From Dactylorhiza incarnata (Eukaryota; Streptophyta; Magnoliopsida; Asparagales; Orchidaceae): a DNA stretch of 64,000 bases. Every line of letters begins with the position of its first letter. Position 1 is the stretch's first letter. The notes under the pieces are model-generated. The model was not told where the DNA came from. It made no database searches and saw nothing but the letters and a program-made list of their open reading frames with translations. Made by a program: the position numbers and the translations under genes. This document shows, piece by piece, positions 1 through 10,807 of the stretch. The stretch covers positions 18,952,001 to 19,016,000 of the forward strand of contig JAWHQI010000019.1 in the NCBI GenBank assembly GCA_033032865.1, in the 5' to 3' direction.

Positions 1-87
1 TGCACATCCCGTGCACACCACCCCTTAAAAGGAATTCGTCCCGAATTCGCTAAACTACGGATCGACGCCCTAAATCCGATACCAAAT
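1..87 (-). other. Internal-domain scrap next to a gypsy LTR
   Basis: Read on the minus strand, this follows the end of the LTR at 88-1848: a primer-binding-like motif, then a stretch with GACGAATTCCTTTTAAGGGG, then off the window edge. The GACGAATTC...AAGGGG wording resembles, from memory, the end of plant gypsy pol plus polypurine tract. That would mean gag-pol was deleted between binding site and tract and the partner LTR lies left of the window. The sequence here is too short to prove it. Confidence 0.35.
75..84 (-). other. Degenerate primer-binding site of the gypsy LTR
   Basis: The minus strand reads TGGTATCGGA four bases after the LTR end. The plant initiator-Met tRNA site normally reads TGGTATCAGAGC, so seven bases match before divergence. 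Position and wording together orient the LTR as a 5' LTR on the minus strand. Confidence 0.55.
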
Positions 88-943
88 TGTAACACCCCGG
101 CAGTACAAATAATATAACAGTAGGTCCGGCCGGGACCCCATGCTATACTAACCATGCTAGCTAGGCATTAAAAGGAGATATACAGAAAAGAACTACACTA
201 GAGTATACTAAACATAAGCGGAAGCATAAAGATTTAACATTTCTTTTAAAAATTGTCCACTATCCCAGGAATGAAACAAAAGAGTTACGGCCTTAGGGCC
301 TTACATTTAACAAATGTATAGAAACTCAGAACATACATCGTCACGTAGGCCGGCAATACAGGAAAAGCAGAAAAGAGGCTGGCGGACGAGGGCCAACACA
401 GCAAAAGGGCCATCGCCCGCTATTTCCCGCTTGGCTCACCTGCACCTGCAACAACGATCCACCAAAAAGTGGCAAACAGGTACCCGGTCAGCTAAAGCTG
501 ACCAAAATTATAACGACCCTACCCCTAAAGCCGGGGTGGTGGTACTCCTTCCCTGCAGGCATACAGTATAGGCATAGATTGTCAAGGTGCATTCAAACAC
601 CACATGTGCAAGCAATCAACACCAACGTGGGCACGCACGGCCACACATTTCGTGCTCTCAAGGCACTCTCACGGTGTACTCGCCGAGCTACACCTAACAA
701 CTCCTTAAACAAAGAGTTCGCATGAGCTTTGACCGTCAAGACCAACTTGCCTTACGGTCCAATCCCAACATCATACGGTGCACCGAGGAGCTACCTCTTC
801 ACCGATTCTGTATGGGAGCGGGTTCGGTTCAGCTTTGCCTGTGCTAAAATCGTCGGAATCAATCGTCGCGACGCGGGTACAGCTTTACCTCGGCCCGAAT
901 AACGAAAGGAGGTTTCACAACTCCACAACCAGTTCACTGGGAG

Positions 944-978
944 CTACCGCCGGCGCTAGCGCTAGCGCCGGGCGGTAG
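944..978. repeat. 35-bp near-perfect palindrome in the gypsy LTR
   Basis: The core CGGCGCTAGCGCTAGCGCCG (951-970) equals its own reverse complement. It is flanked by CTACCGC on the left and, after one extra G, GCGGTAG on the right, extending the palindrome. It could form a very stable hairpin and contains many CpG sites. Confidence 0.9.
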
Positions 979-1639
979 TGGCAGATCTCCGAATCCACCC
1001 ACAACTTCGGGTATTTCCTGGAGGTCTCCTCCAGGACTCCCTACAGTACTCTACTGTACACAGAACCCGAAAATAGCGCAAACAAAACACGGAGTCTTCT
1101 CCGGCATAATTAATCACTATAGCCATCACCAATCCCGACCAACCTATCCGGATGGGTTTCACACACAATGCCTATATCCGTACTACGATTCCGGATGCTA
1201 ATGCAAGTGACCAAAGGGGATCGAACGATCAACCCGCTGGAAAACTCCCTTTTCTCCACCAATCGGTGGGGGATTTTCCATGCAAACATGCCATAAAAAG
1301 GAGGACTTCACTTGTCCAAGTAGAAGATCGTTACCCTTGTCATTTTCTTGTTCACCATGAGAATCCATGATTCTAATCGGATGGAAAGGACTGCACTGGG
1401 CTACTTTCCGTGGATCTGCAAACGGCTCACGATTCGGAGCTTCGGAGCTCCGTCAATGGTGGAAGGCACCTTCTTCTTCCTTCTTGGCTTTCCTCTTTCT
1501 CAAGCTTGAAGAGGGATAAGACTTTAGAATAATGAGAATATCTCCTCTGGTCAAGGCTTAAGAAATCCCGGATTAAAACCCAGCCATCGGATCTAAGGGC
1601 ATAAGGATTTGACGGCCACGATTTCAAAACAAGGATCTG

Positions 1640-1806
1640 GATCGCGCGCTAGCGCCGGCGCTAGCGCTAGCGCCGGCGCTAGCGATAGCGCCTGCGCTAG
1701 CTTCCGTCTCGATGCTAGCGTCTGTCGACGCTTAAGGCTTCCATATCGACGCTAGCAACCATCGAGATGGCTAGCGCTAGGCGGTAGCACTACCGCCTGC
1801 GCTAGC
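1640..1806. repeat. Second cluster of GCTAGCGC palindromic words
   Basis: The core 1646-1684 alternates GCGCTAGC and GCCGGC in both orientations. After a divergent stretch, 1770-1806 repeats GCTAGCGC, GGCGGTAG and CTACCGCC as a hairpin. In minus orientation this cluster lies near the start of the LTR, where U3 would be. Confidence 0.85.
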
Positions 1807-1848
1807 TCCCAGCAGCCCAAATCTGCTTCGAAGTTTTGGGGTGTTACA

Positions 1849-2349
1849 CATACCAACCCTATGCCTCTAGGCACTCAACCTTTGAGGTCACCTAGTTAAG
1901 TTTGACCCAATGTCGACAATGGGATATCACAATTATCCGCTCGCACCCTTACCAAGATAGATTAATGCACCTTGCTTTGGAAATCCCACACTTCATCGAT
2001 CGAGGCAGGAAGAGTGTCATCCATCGGAAGGCATCCATATACTTAATATTGGATAAGGGATTTTATTATGCAATCGATGAACATTTCATCGTGATTAACA
2101 TTTAATCACAGTGCACATTCACAAGATAGAAATATAACATTTGAAAAGCAAATGCATCCCCTATGTGCCCAAAAACAAATTATCAACACTTTGATAAGAG
2201 GGGCTAAATCTGAACACTTAGAACACTTCTAAATCTCCAGATTTACATGCATTGAACACAGGCAAAACAACTCCACTTATGCAGTAGACAAGCTCGTCTA
2301 TCAATGTCAGATTCAAAATCTAAGACATTTGATTTCACAAAATTTTTTT
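1849..2349 (-). other. Fragment resembling an Angela-like copia leader
   Basis: About 500 bp with no credible coding. Around 2214-2250 it shares a stretch (TTAGAACACTTCTAAAT followed by GATTTACA) with the leader just inside the 5' LTR of Element 3 at about 29975-30015, in the same orientation. I read it as a leftover leader of a related minus-strand copia element wedged between the gypsy LTR and the pol fragment of H. The rest is unassigned. Confidence 0.4.
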
Positions 2350-2828
2350 TTTGAAGGATGGTTACTGCAAAGGAATATGACTAGGACTAGAAGTCTATTG
2401 AAGGAGTTTACAACTGTAGAAGATGGACCAAGAGTCAAATTTGGAGGATCTAACAGAGGTGTAGTCAAGGGCTATGGTAAGATCATTAATGGTAGTATCA
2501 CTATTACAAGGGTAGCTTATATTCAAGTGTTATAACATAACCTCATTAGCATAAGTCAACTATGTGACTTGGGATATTCTGTTGCTTTCCAAAAGGATAA
2601 GTGCCTGATAAAGGATTCTAAGAATGTTGAATCTATCCTAGTAGGAACTAGGAGTGGCAATATTTCTTGTTTGAATTTCATTTGTGTTAGAAAGGCTGAG
2701 ACTGTGTTTTGTAGCAAATCATGGAATGTCTGCTTATGTAATGTGGCACAAGAGACTAACCCACATTATCTATAGGTGTCTTAGGAAATTAATGACAGAA
2801 AACTTGTTAAGGGATGCTCCTAAGTTGG
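2350..2828 (+). pseudogene. Element H pol, part 1: protease end and GAG-pre-integrase
   Basis: Broken copia polyprotein. It begins in a degraded protease signature, then reads the typical pre-integrase stretch (SLLKEFTTVEDG, HNLISISQLCDLGY, WHKRLTHI), closely matching the same region of Element 1. There is an in-frame TAA at 2533-2535 before HNLISISQ and a frameshift near 2700. The frame stops where solo LTR S1 is inserted; the GTTGG at 2824-2828 recurs at 12540-12544, where the same polyprotein resumes. No upstream gag or 5' LTR of this element is visible. Confidence 0.8.
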
Positions 2829-3352
2829 TGTTGGGTTTTCCATATACCATTTATAATGAAAATAACACATCATATGTGCGTAGCGGAAGAAACAAAAGAA
2901 CAAGAACAACCCTAAAAAGTTCAAGGAACTTGCGATTTCATGAATCAAGAAATAGGGAAGAGCAATACAGTGCAATACCTGAAGGGGATTGAGTCAATGC
3001 TCAACCGAGGTGCTCCACAACTGAAATCCAGAGAACAGACGATGAGTCTCAAGCACTGAAATGGATCGATGCCTCTATGGGAGTCCACACGAGCGAGAGG
3101 AGAACCCTAGCTTCTTGTCGCACAAGAACTAGTTCGGAGAAGAAGGAAGCCCTCTCGGTCTTCCTCGGATTGCTAGATCCGATTACAGGAAGAGGAGGTG
3201 GCGGTGGGGTGCGGGATCGAGACCGTCGGAACACTTCTGTCGTTCTTCTTTTATCGCAAAATGAAGCGCGGACATTAGGGCATAAATCAGGTTCTATTTA
3301 TACCCAGGCGACAAAAAGAATAACTGCAGACCCATGACTGCATCGGAGTAAA

Positions 3353-3565
3353 CACAGAATTCGTCGAGTGAACACTTCACCGAAGAAATTCGTCGAGTAA
3401 TAGATTGAATTCGTCAAGTAACAGATTGAATTCATCGAGTGAACATTTCACAAGAAATTCGTCGAGTAACAATGAATTAGTCGGATCATGAAATAGTTCA
3501 GTCGACGAACTGAGGTAAGATTCGTCGAGTAACATTCAATTCATCGAGTAAACCATAACTCAACG
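3353..3565. repeat. TTCGTCGAGTAA word array in U3 of S1
   Basis: About nine imperfect copies of an (A)ATTCGTCGAGT(A/G)A word spaced by 10-25 bases. In the minus orientation of S1 the array sits directly upstream of TATAAATA (3295-3302). Confidence 0.8.
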
Positions 3566-3825
3566 ATTTGATGTAAACGTCATCGAGACTGTTGGTTATG
3601 GAACGTTCACCTATAAGGGGGGGTTTAGGTGATCTTGATGCTTTTTGAATTAAGAGCGTGAGTTATCAGAAACTAAGTAATGCACAAAAGAAAACACGCA
3701 AACAAATTTCACCAGGCGACTCAAGATCTATAGAGGTTCCTCAAGACCGGGTGTCTTGAGTAGTCCTCTGTCCCTCTGCACCTACCCAGCGATCCGCTAG
3801 GCTCGGCAAACTCTGCCAAAAGGTT

Positions 3826-4095
3826 CAGGCCCTCAAGCCTTACAACACGGACCCGCAAGTCCCAACAGCCTAGGCCCTCAAGCCCTTACTGCCCCCGAGC
3901 CCGCAAGCTCGACACTCACGCCCTCAAGCCCTACCTTTCGGACCCGCAAGTCCAAACAACCTAGACCCGCAAGTCCCTACTGCCCCCGAGCCCGCAATCT
4001 CGACAAATCGCACCCGCGAGTGCACTGCCCTGGCCCTCAAGCCTCACAGCTCTCCATCCCTCTAGCTAGACAATATGGCCCGCAAGCCTTACAAG
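3826..4095. repeat. CCCTCAAGCC / CCCGCAAGTCC array in transcribed LTR part
   Basis: More than ten alternating copies of two related words, roughly CCCTCAAGCC and CCCGCAAGTCC, separated by short spacers. The same array occurs at about 11048-11310 in the other LTR. In minus orientation it lies downstream of the TATA box, so it would be within the transcript. Confidence 0.85.
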
Positions 4096-4370
4096 AGATT
4101 ACGATATAAACTGTTTCTTCTGCCTGATGTTGATCGGCAACCTTAGCCTGATGATGATCGGCTTCTGGAGAATGAAGAGAATGCTTCTGAATCAGATCTT
4201 GAATGCACGGTTCTTCTTCAATTCTTTCTTAGCCGGATGTGGATTGGCTTCTTTGCAGTCGATGAGGATGACTGCTTCTTTCTTTCTTGCGGTGCTTGTG
4301 TCGTTCGATTTGCTACGTATGCAAGTTCTTTCTTCAAAAATGATCAATGTTTTAGGGCAACCTCATATGT

Positions 4371-4380
4371 CCTTTTATAA
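4371..4380 (-). promoter_or_regulatory. TATA box of Element 1 LTR
   Basis: The minus strand reads TTATAAAAGG. The equivalent in the 5' LTR is at 11596-11605. It divides the CG-word array (upstream) from the CCCTCAAGCC array (downstream). Confidence 0.6.
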
Positions 4381-4535
4381 TACTGAGAGGGGTCACCCAA
4401 CGGTCTTCTGAAAAGTTCCTTTATGTGACAGATCTCCAAATCTTTTTACCACGCGCAAATACCTCGAAACTTTAAGTGCACGCGCTGATTGAATAATCTG
4501 CCGGCGGCATTAATTGCTGACAGCACGCGTCCACG

Positions 4536-4935
4536 AGATTTGAATTTGTCTCGACGATATCTTCCATCGTTACGACGACATGGAATATCTCTCGACGACA
4601 TCCCTTTGTCGGCTCCTTATACTTTGGAACTTCTTCTCAGATCTCCTTGCTTCGCCTCCGCCGCTTGTATTTCAATGATACGGTACATGCTGACGTTCCT
4701 GTATATACGACGATATGCTGACTTTGACTGTGTCGTTGGAACCTTCTTTGTTCATCTTATCGTTGTGATCGTAGTATTGTCTTGTCGATATGGCTACTAC
4801 TTTGATGTCGACGATACTTCATTCTTTTCGACGACATGTCTTTCCTTGACAATTTCTCTGCGTCTGCTTTGCTTGTCATTACAGTGACAAGCATACTTTG
4901 TCGTCCATCCCATCTGTCCTTCTCGACGATATATA
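4536..4935. repeat. TCGACGACAT word array in U3 of Element 1
   Basis: Scattered copies of TCGACGA(C/T)AT, ACGACGACAT and TCGTCG-type words, repeated at about 11770-12170 in the partner LTR. They occupy the roughly 550 bases upstream of the TATA box on the minus strand. Confidence 0.75.
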
Positions 4936-5045
4936 CTTGTATTCTCCTGAGATTATGAACTAGATGTGTGATCAAATACAAAGTGAAGTATTCTTGACAT
5001 GATGACTTCTTCAAATCAGGAATCATGTGGGCACGATTCCCAACA

Positions 5046-5394
5046 ATCTCCCCCTATTTAAAGAAGTCGGAATCTCATTTCAAGACTACTTCACATGACA
5101 ATAAATATCATAATCTTAACAGAAGGTGTGTCAAGATATAACTTATCTTTGAGCTAGCTCCCCCGTGATTTGCTCCCCCTGTCTTTAGGGTGTCTTTGAG
5201 TACATCAATTTTGTAGCTCCCCCTTGATTTGATGTCTCTTCTTTGAGCACTCTTTCTCCCCCTTTCTGACTTCTTGCCTTCTGCTTCTCTAAGTAGGGAA
5301 TGGCTCCCCCTTGCTTAGTCGTGATTCATTAAAGTCCTATGAGAATTTCTAACAACTCATCTAGAAAGGCATTAGTAAATAATAGAGTTGAGTT
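5046..5394 (-). other. 3' untranslated region with repeated polypurine tracts
   Basis: The tract directly abutting the 3' LTR reads ATAGGGGGAGAT on the minus strand (5046-5057). Five more GGGGGAG tracts follow within 300 bases, near 5160, 5174, 5219, 5266 and 5302. Repeated tracts of this form are, from memory, a described hallmark of Sireviruses. No coding is seen here. Confidence 0.8.
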
Positions 5395-8300
5395 TCACTC
5401 TAAGTTTAACATCCCCAATTGGAATTTGAAGAAGTTAAACTTAGCTTCATCTAGGGGCTTGGTAAATATATCAGCCACTTGTTTGTCTGTTGGGACAAAT
5501 TCAAGTGTGATATATTCATTCTCCACATCCTCCCTGATGAAGTGATACCTGATCTCAATATGCTTAGTCCTGCTGTGAGATACAGGGTTCATAGCAATTG
5601 AGATAGCACTTGAAGAGTCACAAAACAAGGGTGTTTTGGTCATCTTTAGGTTGTAGTCTTCAAGTTGATGTTGAATCCATAACAGTTGGGCACAGCAGCT
5701 GCCAGCAGAGATGTACTCTGATTCTGCGGTTGAGTTTGCCACACTCGTTTGCTTCTTACTGCTCCAGGAAATCAGTCTTCCTCCAAGGAATTGACAAGTT
5801 CCGGAGGTGCTCTTTCTATCTTCCTTGCATCCTGCATAATCTGCATTTGAATAACCCGTCAGTTCACATTCATTGTTCCTAGGGTACCATAGGCCATGAT
5901 TAGATGTACCCTTTAGGTATCTTAGAATTCTCTTCACAGGGATATAGTGAGATGCCTTGGGATTCACCTGATATCGAGCACAGACACACATTGCAAACAT
6001 TATGTCAGGCCTACTGGCAGTGAAATAAAGCAAGGATCCAATCATGCATCTGTACTTGGTTTCATCAAAGGGTATGCCCTTTTCATCCTTGTCCAGAGAC
6101 ACATTGGTTCCCATTGGAGTTTTCATGGAAGAAGCACTCTCCAAACCAAATTTCTTGACTAGCTCCCTAGTGAATTTGGTCTGAGAGATGAAAATGCCAT
6201 CTTCAGATTATTTCATTTGGAGACCTAGGAAGTATTTGAGCTCACCCATACTGCTCATTTCAAACTTTCCCTGCATCAAGTTGGCAAACTTTTTGCAGAG
6301 ATTGTTGTCTGTAGAGCCAAAGATAATGTTGTCAACATAGATCTACACTAGCAAGATCTTACCCTTTACTTCCCTTAGGGACAATGTCTTATCAATCTTT
6401 CCCCTTGAGAACTTGTTCTCAATTAGAAAGCTTGACAGAGTCTCATACCAGGCCCTAGGTGCCTGCTTTAAGCCATAAAGGGCTTTTCTAAGAAAGTAAA
6501 CATAGTCAGGATGAGTAGAGTCGACAAAACCTGAAGGCTGCTCTACATATACTTCCTCTTTAAGGTCACCATTTAGGAAGGCTGACTTCACATCCATTTG
6601 GTAGACCTTGAAGCCTTCGAATGCTGCATAGGCTAGGAACAATCTGATTGCTTCCAGTCTGGCTACTGGAGAAAATGTCTGATCAAAATCGATTCCCTCC
6701 TCTTGTCTGTAGCCTTTTGCTACTAATCTTGCTTTATTCTTGGTGATTACTCCATTTTCATCAATTTTGTTCCTGTAGACCCATTTGGTTCCTATGATGT
6801 TGTGTCCTTGGGGTCTTGGAACCAATTTCCACACCTTACATCTTTTAAATTGATTCAGTTCCTCCTGCATTGCAGTAATCCAGAATGGATCCTGATTTGC
6901 TTCCTCAAATTTCTTGGGTTCAATTTGAGAAAGAAAACTCAAGTACAATGCTTGATTTGCAGCTCTACTTCTTGTCAGCACACCTTGGATGACATTTCCT
7001 ATTATCTGCTCTTGAGGATGATCTCTTACTTGTCTCAGTGCAGTTGGTAATATTCTAGGTATATCAGTATGAGCTACTTCTTCATCCTGCAATTCTTCAG
7101 CTATTTCTATATCTTCTGCAGGTTCCACTTCTATTTCCACCATTACTGACTGATTCTTGTAGTTGAGTGGGGTGTCAGCATTGTCTGCAATGGAAAGCTT
7201 CTCCAATCTTTCCCTTGTACCTGCATTCACTAAAGAACTAGACCAGCCCTTATGTATAAGGCTAGTCTCATCAAATATAATATGAACAGATTCTTCCACT
7301 GTTTGGGTATTGAGGTTATATACTCTGTATGTCCTGCTGTAGGAGCTGTATCCAACGAAAATACCCTCACTACTTTTCTCAGCAAACTTAGTAAGTTTGG
7401 ATTTCCCATTATTAAGGACATAGCATTTTGCTACCAAAGATCCTAAAGTAGGATAGAGTTGGTTTTCTGCCCTTCATTAGCTCATAGGGAGTTTTCTTAT
7501 GGTCTTTGATGATTGAGGCCCTCTTTATCACATGACAAGCAGTGTTGACAGCCTCGGCCCAGAAGTACTCTGGTAATGAGGAGTCACTCAGCATTGTCCT
7601 GCTGGCCTCTATCAAGGTTCTGTTCTTCCTTTCAGCAACTCCATTCTGTTGAGGAGTTCTGGGGGAGGAGAATTCTTGGGAGATGCCTAGGTCTTGGCAG
7701 AATTCTGTCATGTCCCCTGACTGAAATTCTGTCCCATGGTCACTTCTGAATTTGACCACCGAGTAGTTCATCTCATTCTGGATTTGCCTGACAAAATTCT
7801 TCAAGATGTCTAGTGTATCTGATTTCTTTTTGAGGAAGAAGACCCAAGTGAACCTTGAGTAGTCATCAACAACTACAAGGGTGTATGCCTTCCCTCCTAA
7901 GCTATGAACTGAAATGGGACCAAATAGATCCATTTGCAATAAAAATAAGCACCTTGATGACTCTTTGTTAGAAATGCTTTTGAAGCTAGTCCTAGTCCGC
8001 TTTCCAAGTTGGCAGGCTTGACAAGGACCATCTCTGATGCACTTAATATCAGGTCCATCTCTGACTAAGTTTAGCGAGAAAAGCTTGCCTATTGTCTTGT
8101 AGTTGATGTGTGCAAGTCTCTTGTGCCATTGGACACATAGAGCCTCATTACCATCGGCTACTAGACATATGGGCATGGAAGAATTTATATTCAGGAAATT
8201 TAAGCAATAAACATTCCCACTCAGAGTGCTAGTTAAGACAGTCTCAGAATCTGAGGACTTCTTAATCAGACACTTATCCTTGTGGAAGGTAATGACAAAA

Positions 8301-8563
8301 CCTAGATCACAAAGCTGACTTATGCTTATGAGGTTGTGTCTCAACCCCTCCACATAGGCTACCTTTGTGATGGTGACTAACCCATTAGAGATATTTTCGT
8401 AGCCCCTGGTAACTCCCTTTTCTGAACCTCCAAAGATGACGGTCGGTCCATTCTCCACAGGGATGAATTCTTTCAAATACTTTCTGACTCCAGTCATGTG
8501 CCTGGAGCAGCCACTGTCCAAATACCAAATTGGAGATTGGTTGGTATTTGGACTTACCTGCAA
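5395..8563 (-). pseudogene. Element 1 pol: protease, integrase, reverse transcriptase, RNase H
   Basis: Polyprotein that would cut itself, integrate the cDNA and copy RNA to DNA. In order on the minus strand: protease signature LDSGCSRHMTG (DSG near residue 16 of this stretch); HHCC pre-integrase finger (WHKRLAHIN ... CQACQLGKR); integrase core with the D/D/E set visible in MDLFGP, RSDHGTEF and NGVAERKN; RT with [10 protein letters not shown] and [11 protein letters not shown]; RNase H ending in DIFTKPL. Breaks: a frameshift near 7430, and a TAG at 6343-6345 just before the RT active site. That site reads YVDN instead of YVDD. One further stop lies in the RT-RNase H linker. Confidence 0.9.
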
Positions 8564-8569
8564 AATAAA

Positions 8570-10739
8570 TTACTTCCCCTTAGGTACCCAATAAGGATTG
8601 GGTCCTTGGTTCCTGTTAGGATGATAGAACGGAATCGCAAACTTATGAGGACTCTGCACTTTCCTTGCATTGAGCCTTGTTGGGTTGAACCAACAGTCCA
8701 GTGCAAAGTGGCCTACTTTCCCACAGCACCAGCACTCATATATGTTGTATCTTCTCTTCTGCCTCATCATCTGTGTAGTGTGGCAGTGCTGATGAGCAGA
8801 AGAGAATGTTTCTTGCCTTCCAGATCTAGGGTGAACCTCATGTGTGTGAGCCGGGGGAGAAATTGGCTTCACAACCCTTTGGTTCACCTTCTTAGGAGCA
8901 GGCTTTGTGATAACAGCCTCTCCCATACTTTTAGTTGTTGTTGCTGAAGGTCTGTGGGCTGAAGAACTTGCTCTCAGCACCTTCTTGTTAGAAGGTCTGG
9001 CTTCAGGATCTTTGCCCATGACTGGCTCCTGATGAGAACCGATACAAGCTCTGAACTGTCCAGAGAAGGTGTCAATAATCGGCAGGATAGTTTTGGGCAT
9101 TGAGAAGCTGGAAGCAAGCTTCTTCTCAGCCAGCAATAATTCTTCAAGGTCCCTAATGACCTTGTTCTTCTACCCTAATTCAGCATTCTTAAGCCATATG
9201 GTTTCCTTAAGTTTGCCCACTTCTTTGCTCATGGAAGTTAGCCTCTCGGCTGTCTCCTGGAGCTTGGATTGGACAGGTTTTAAGGAATCTAACTCCTCGG
9301 TTTGCACCTTGAGGAGTTTCTTACTGCCTTTGAAGGCTTTCCATAAGGCTTTATATTGCCTTCTCAGTTCAGATTCAACTTCATATTGGGATCTTGAGGC
9401 AGTGCTATTGGTAGCAGACACCTCCTCATCATCATGCAAGGAATCTGCTACTGATTCAGAATCAGAGGCAGATAGAGAAGTTCTGTGTTTTACCTTTCCA
9501 GCAGAGTTATCATCCTGGTTACCTTCATTAATAGCCATCAGTCCAATGAGTGCCTCATCCTTAGTCCCAGAGGAATTTGAGTCAGAATCACTCAATGTTT
9601 TGATCTTCTTTGCCATAAACCCCTTTTCAGAGGTTCTCTTGCTCCTGAAGCTTCTTCTCTCTTCATGATTCCTTGATTCCTTTTTCTTCGAGGGGCAGTC
9701 AGCAGCCATGTGTCCTGTTTTGCTGCAAGAATAGCAAAAAGTATTATGTAAATCATGTCTACTTGAGTTAGACCTATACCTGTCCTCCCTAGGAGCCCTC
9801 GATCTGTCCCGATGGTCAGATCTTCTGGAGCTTGAGGAGGAGTTTCTGTTGTTATCCCTCCTTCTTCTATGTATCAGCTTTTCTGAATTGCTTTGAGAGG
9901 AGGGCCGCCTCTCTATCAGTGTCATCAGATTCAGAGGAGCTGGCTCCTGATTCCTCACTGCTCTCAGATCTATTCTGAGAAGCAACGATCTTCCACCTGG
10001 ATGTTCTGGAGCTCTCAGCCTTTAGAGCCATCGATCTTTCTCTTGAGCTCGCCTTTGAGCTTTCTTCTTCTTCAGCCTTCCTTGTGTTGAGTTGAAGTTC
10101 ATGGGACAGCAGTTTCCCATACAGATTCTTGGGCTCAATGATGCCCAGCTGACCCATCTCTCGGATGGCGCATATCTTGATATCCCATTCCTTTGTGAGG
10201 GATTTGAGAAACTTATCATTTAAGTCAGAGTTCGTGAACTCCCTATCATAGTTTCTCAGGCCATTCACTATCTTGAAAAATCTCTCATAGCAGCTGGAGA
10301 TTGTTTCACTTTTCCCCTGTTTGAAGGCTTCATACTCCTGGTTGAGGAGGGATTTTCTGTCATCCCTTACCTCATCGGTACCCTCCATATATACGATCAA
10401 GGAGTCCCACATCTCCTTGTCCGTTCTGCAGTGGATTAGATTTGGGAAGGTGGATTCATCTATGGCACTGACAATAACGTTTTGTGCCCTTTTGTCCAGA
10501 CCTGCCAAGATCATCTCATCCTTGTTCATGTCTTCATACTTCTTTATTACCTGCCTGCTTGGGTCAATAGTGGAGGTACCAGTAGGGACGAAGGGGCCCT
10601 GCTTGATCCTCAGGTAGATTCTTGGGTCATCTGCTTCCATAAAGAGCCTGACCCTTTCCTTCCAGATGGGAAAGTTCTCCTTCAAGCAAATAGGAAGCTT
10701 CATAGCTCTCATTTCACGATTCTGATCTCCGCCGGCCAT
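8570..10739 (-). pseudogene. Element 1 gag with two zinc knuckles
   Basis: Structural protein that would package element RNA. The start is the ATG at 10739-10737, 52 bases inside the primer site. The first 290 residues form a UBN2-type copia capsid region. A frameshift between 9985 and 9867 moves to a frame with a serine/arginine-rich stretch, the knuckle CYSCSKTGHMAADC, an acidic serine-rich part and a leucine-rich coiled segment. In-frame stops follow at 9170-9172 and 8570-8572, with a second knuckle CWCCGKVGHFALDC between them. Pol continues in the same frame after the last stop. Confidence 0.88.
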
Positions 10740-10789
10740 GGTGAGACGTTCCGGATCTAGATCAAACTGTTAGGTCTCCTTTTGATCAA

Positions 10790-10805
10790 CCTCGCTTTGA
10801 TACCA
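10790..10805 (-). other. Primer-binding site of Element 1
   Basis: The minus strand reads TGGTATCAAAGCGAGG two bases after the LTR end. Its first eight bases match the complement of initiator-Met tRNA used by most plant copia elements. Confidence 0.85.
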
Positions 10806-10807
10806 CT

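Larger units (their letters stand above)
88..1848 (-). mobile_element. Ty3/gypsy-type LTR, 1761 bp, minus orientation
   Basis: The minus strand starts TGTAACACCCC and ends GGGGTGTTACA, a perfect 11-base terminal inverted repeat of the kind seen in plant gypsy LTRs, and is followed by a Met-tRNA-like primer site. The interior has no credible ORF and carries two clusters of GCTAGCGC/GGCGGTAG palindromic words. No clean 5-bp duplication was found: the left flank reads CAAAT and the right flank CATAC. It may be the 5' LTR of a truncated element or a solo LTR. Confidence 0.75.
3590..5045 (-). repeat. 3' LTR of Element 1 (1456 bp)
   Basis: It matches 10808-12276 almost throughout, including the TATA region and both internal word arrays. 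The main length difference is a G-homopolymer near the start, about eight Gs here against about fourteen in the partner. Open frames seen in both LTRs (for example 4127-4411 and 11348-11635) are antisense duplicates of LTR sequence and not genes. Confidence 0.95.

Noticed and set aside
79..1856. ATACCAA on both sides of the gypsy LTR as a 7-bp target duplication
   Set aside because: The copies are offset from the LTR ends by different distances, and the left one is part of the primer-binding site. LTR elements of this type make 5-bp duplications.
4127..4411. 94-codon frame that also exists at 11348-11635
   Set aside because: It is antisense to Element 1 and duplicated only because both lie in its LTRs. 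No start context, domain or codon signal supports a gene.
9069..9668. 199-codon plus-strand frame
   Set aside because: Antisense shadow of Element 1 gag; its serine/leucine-rich composition follows from the acidic and glutamate-rich gag on the other strand.
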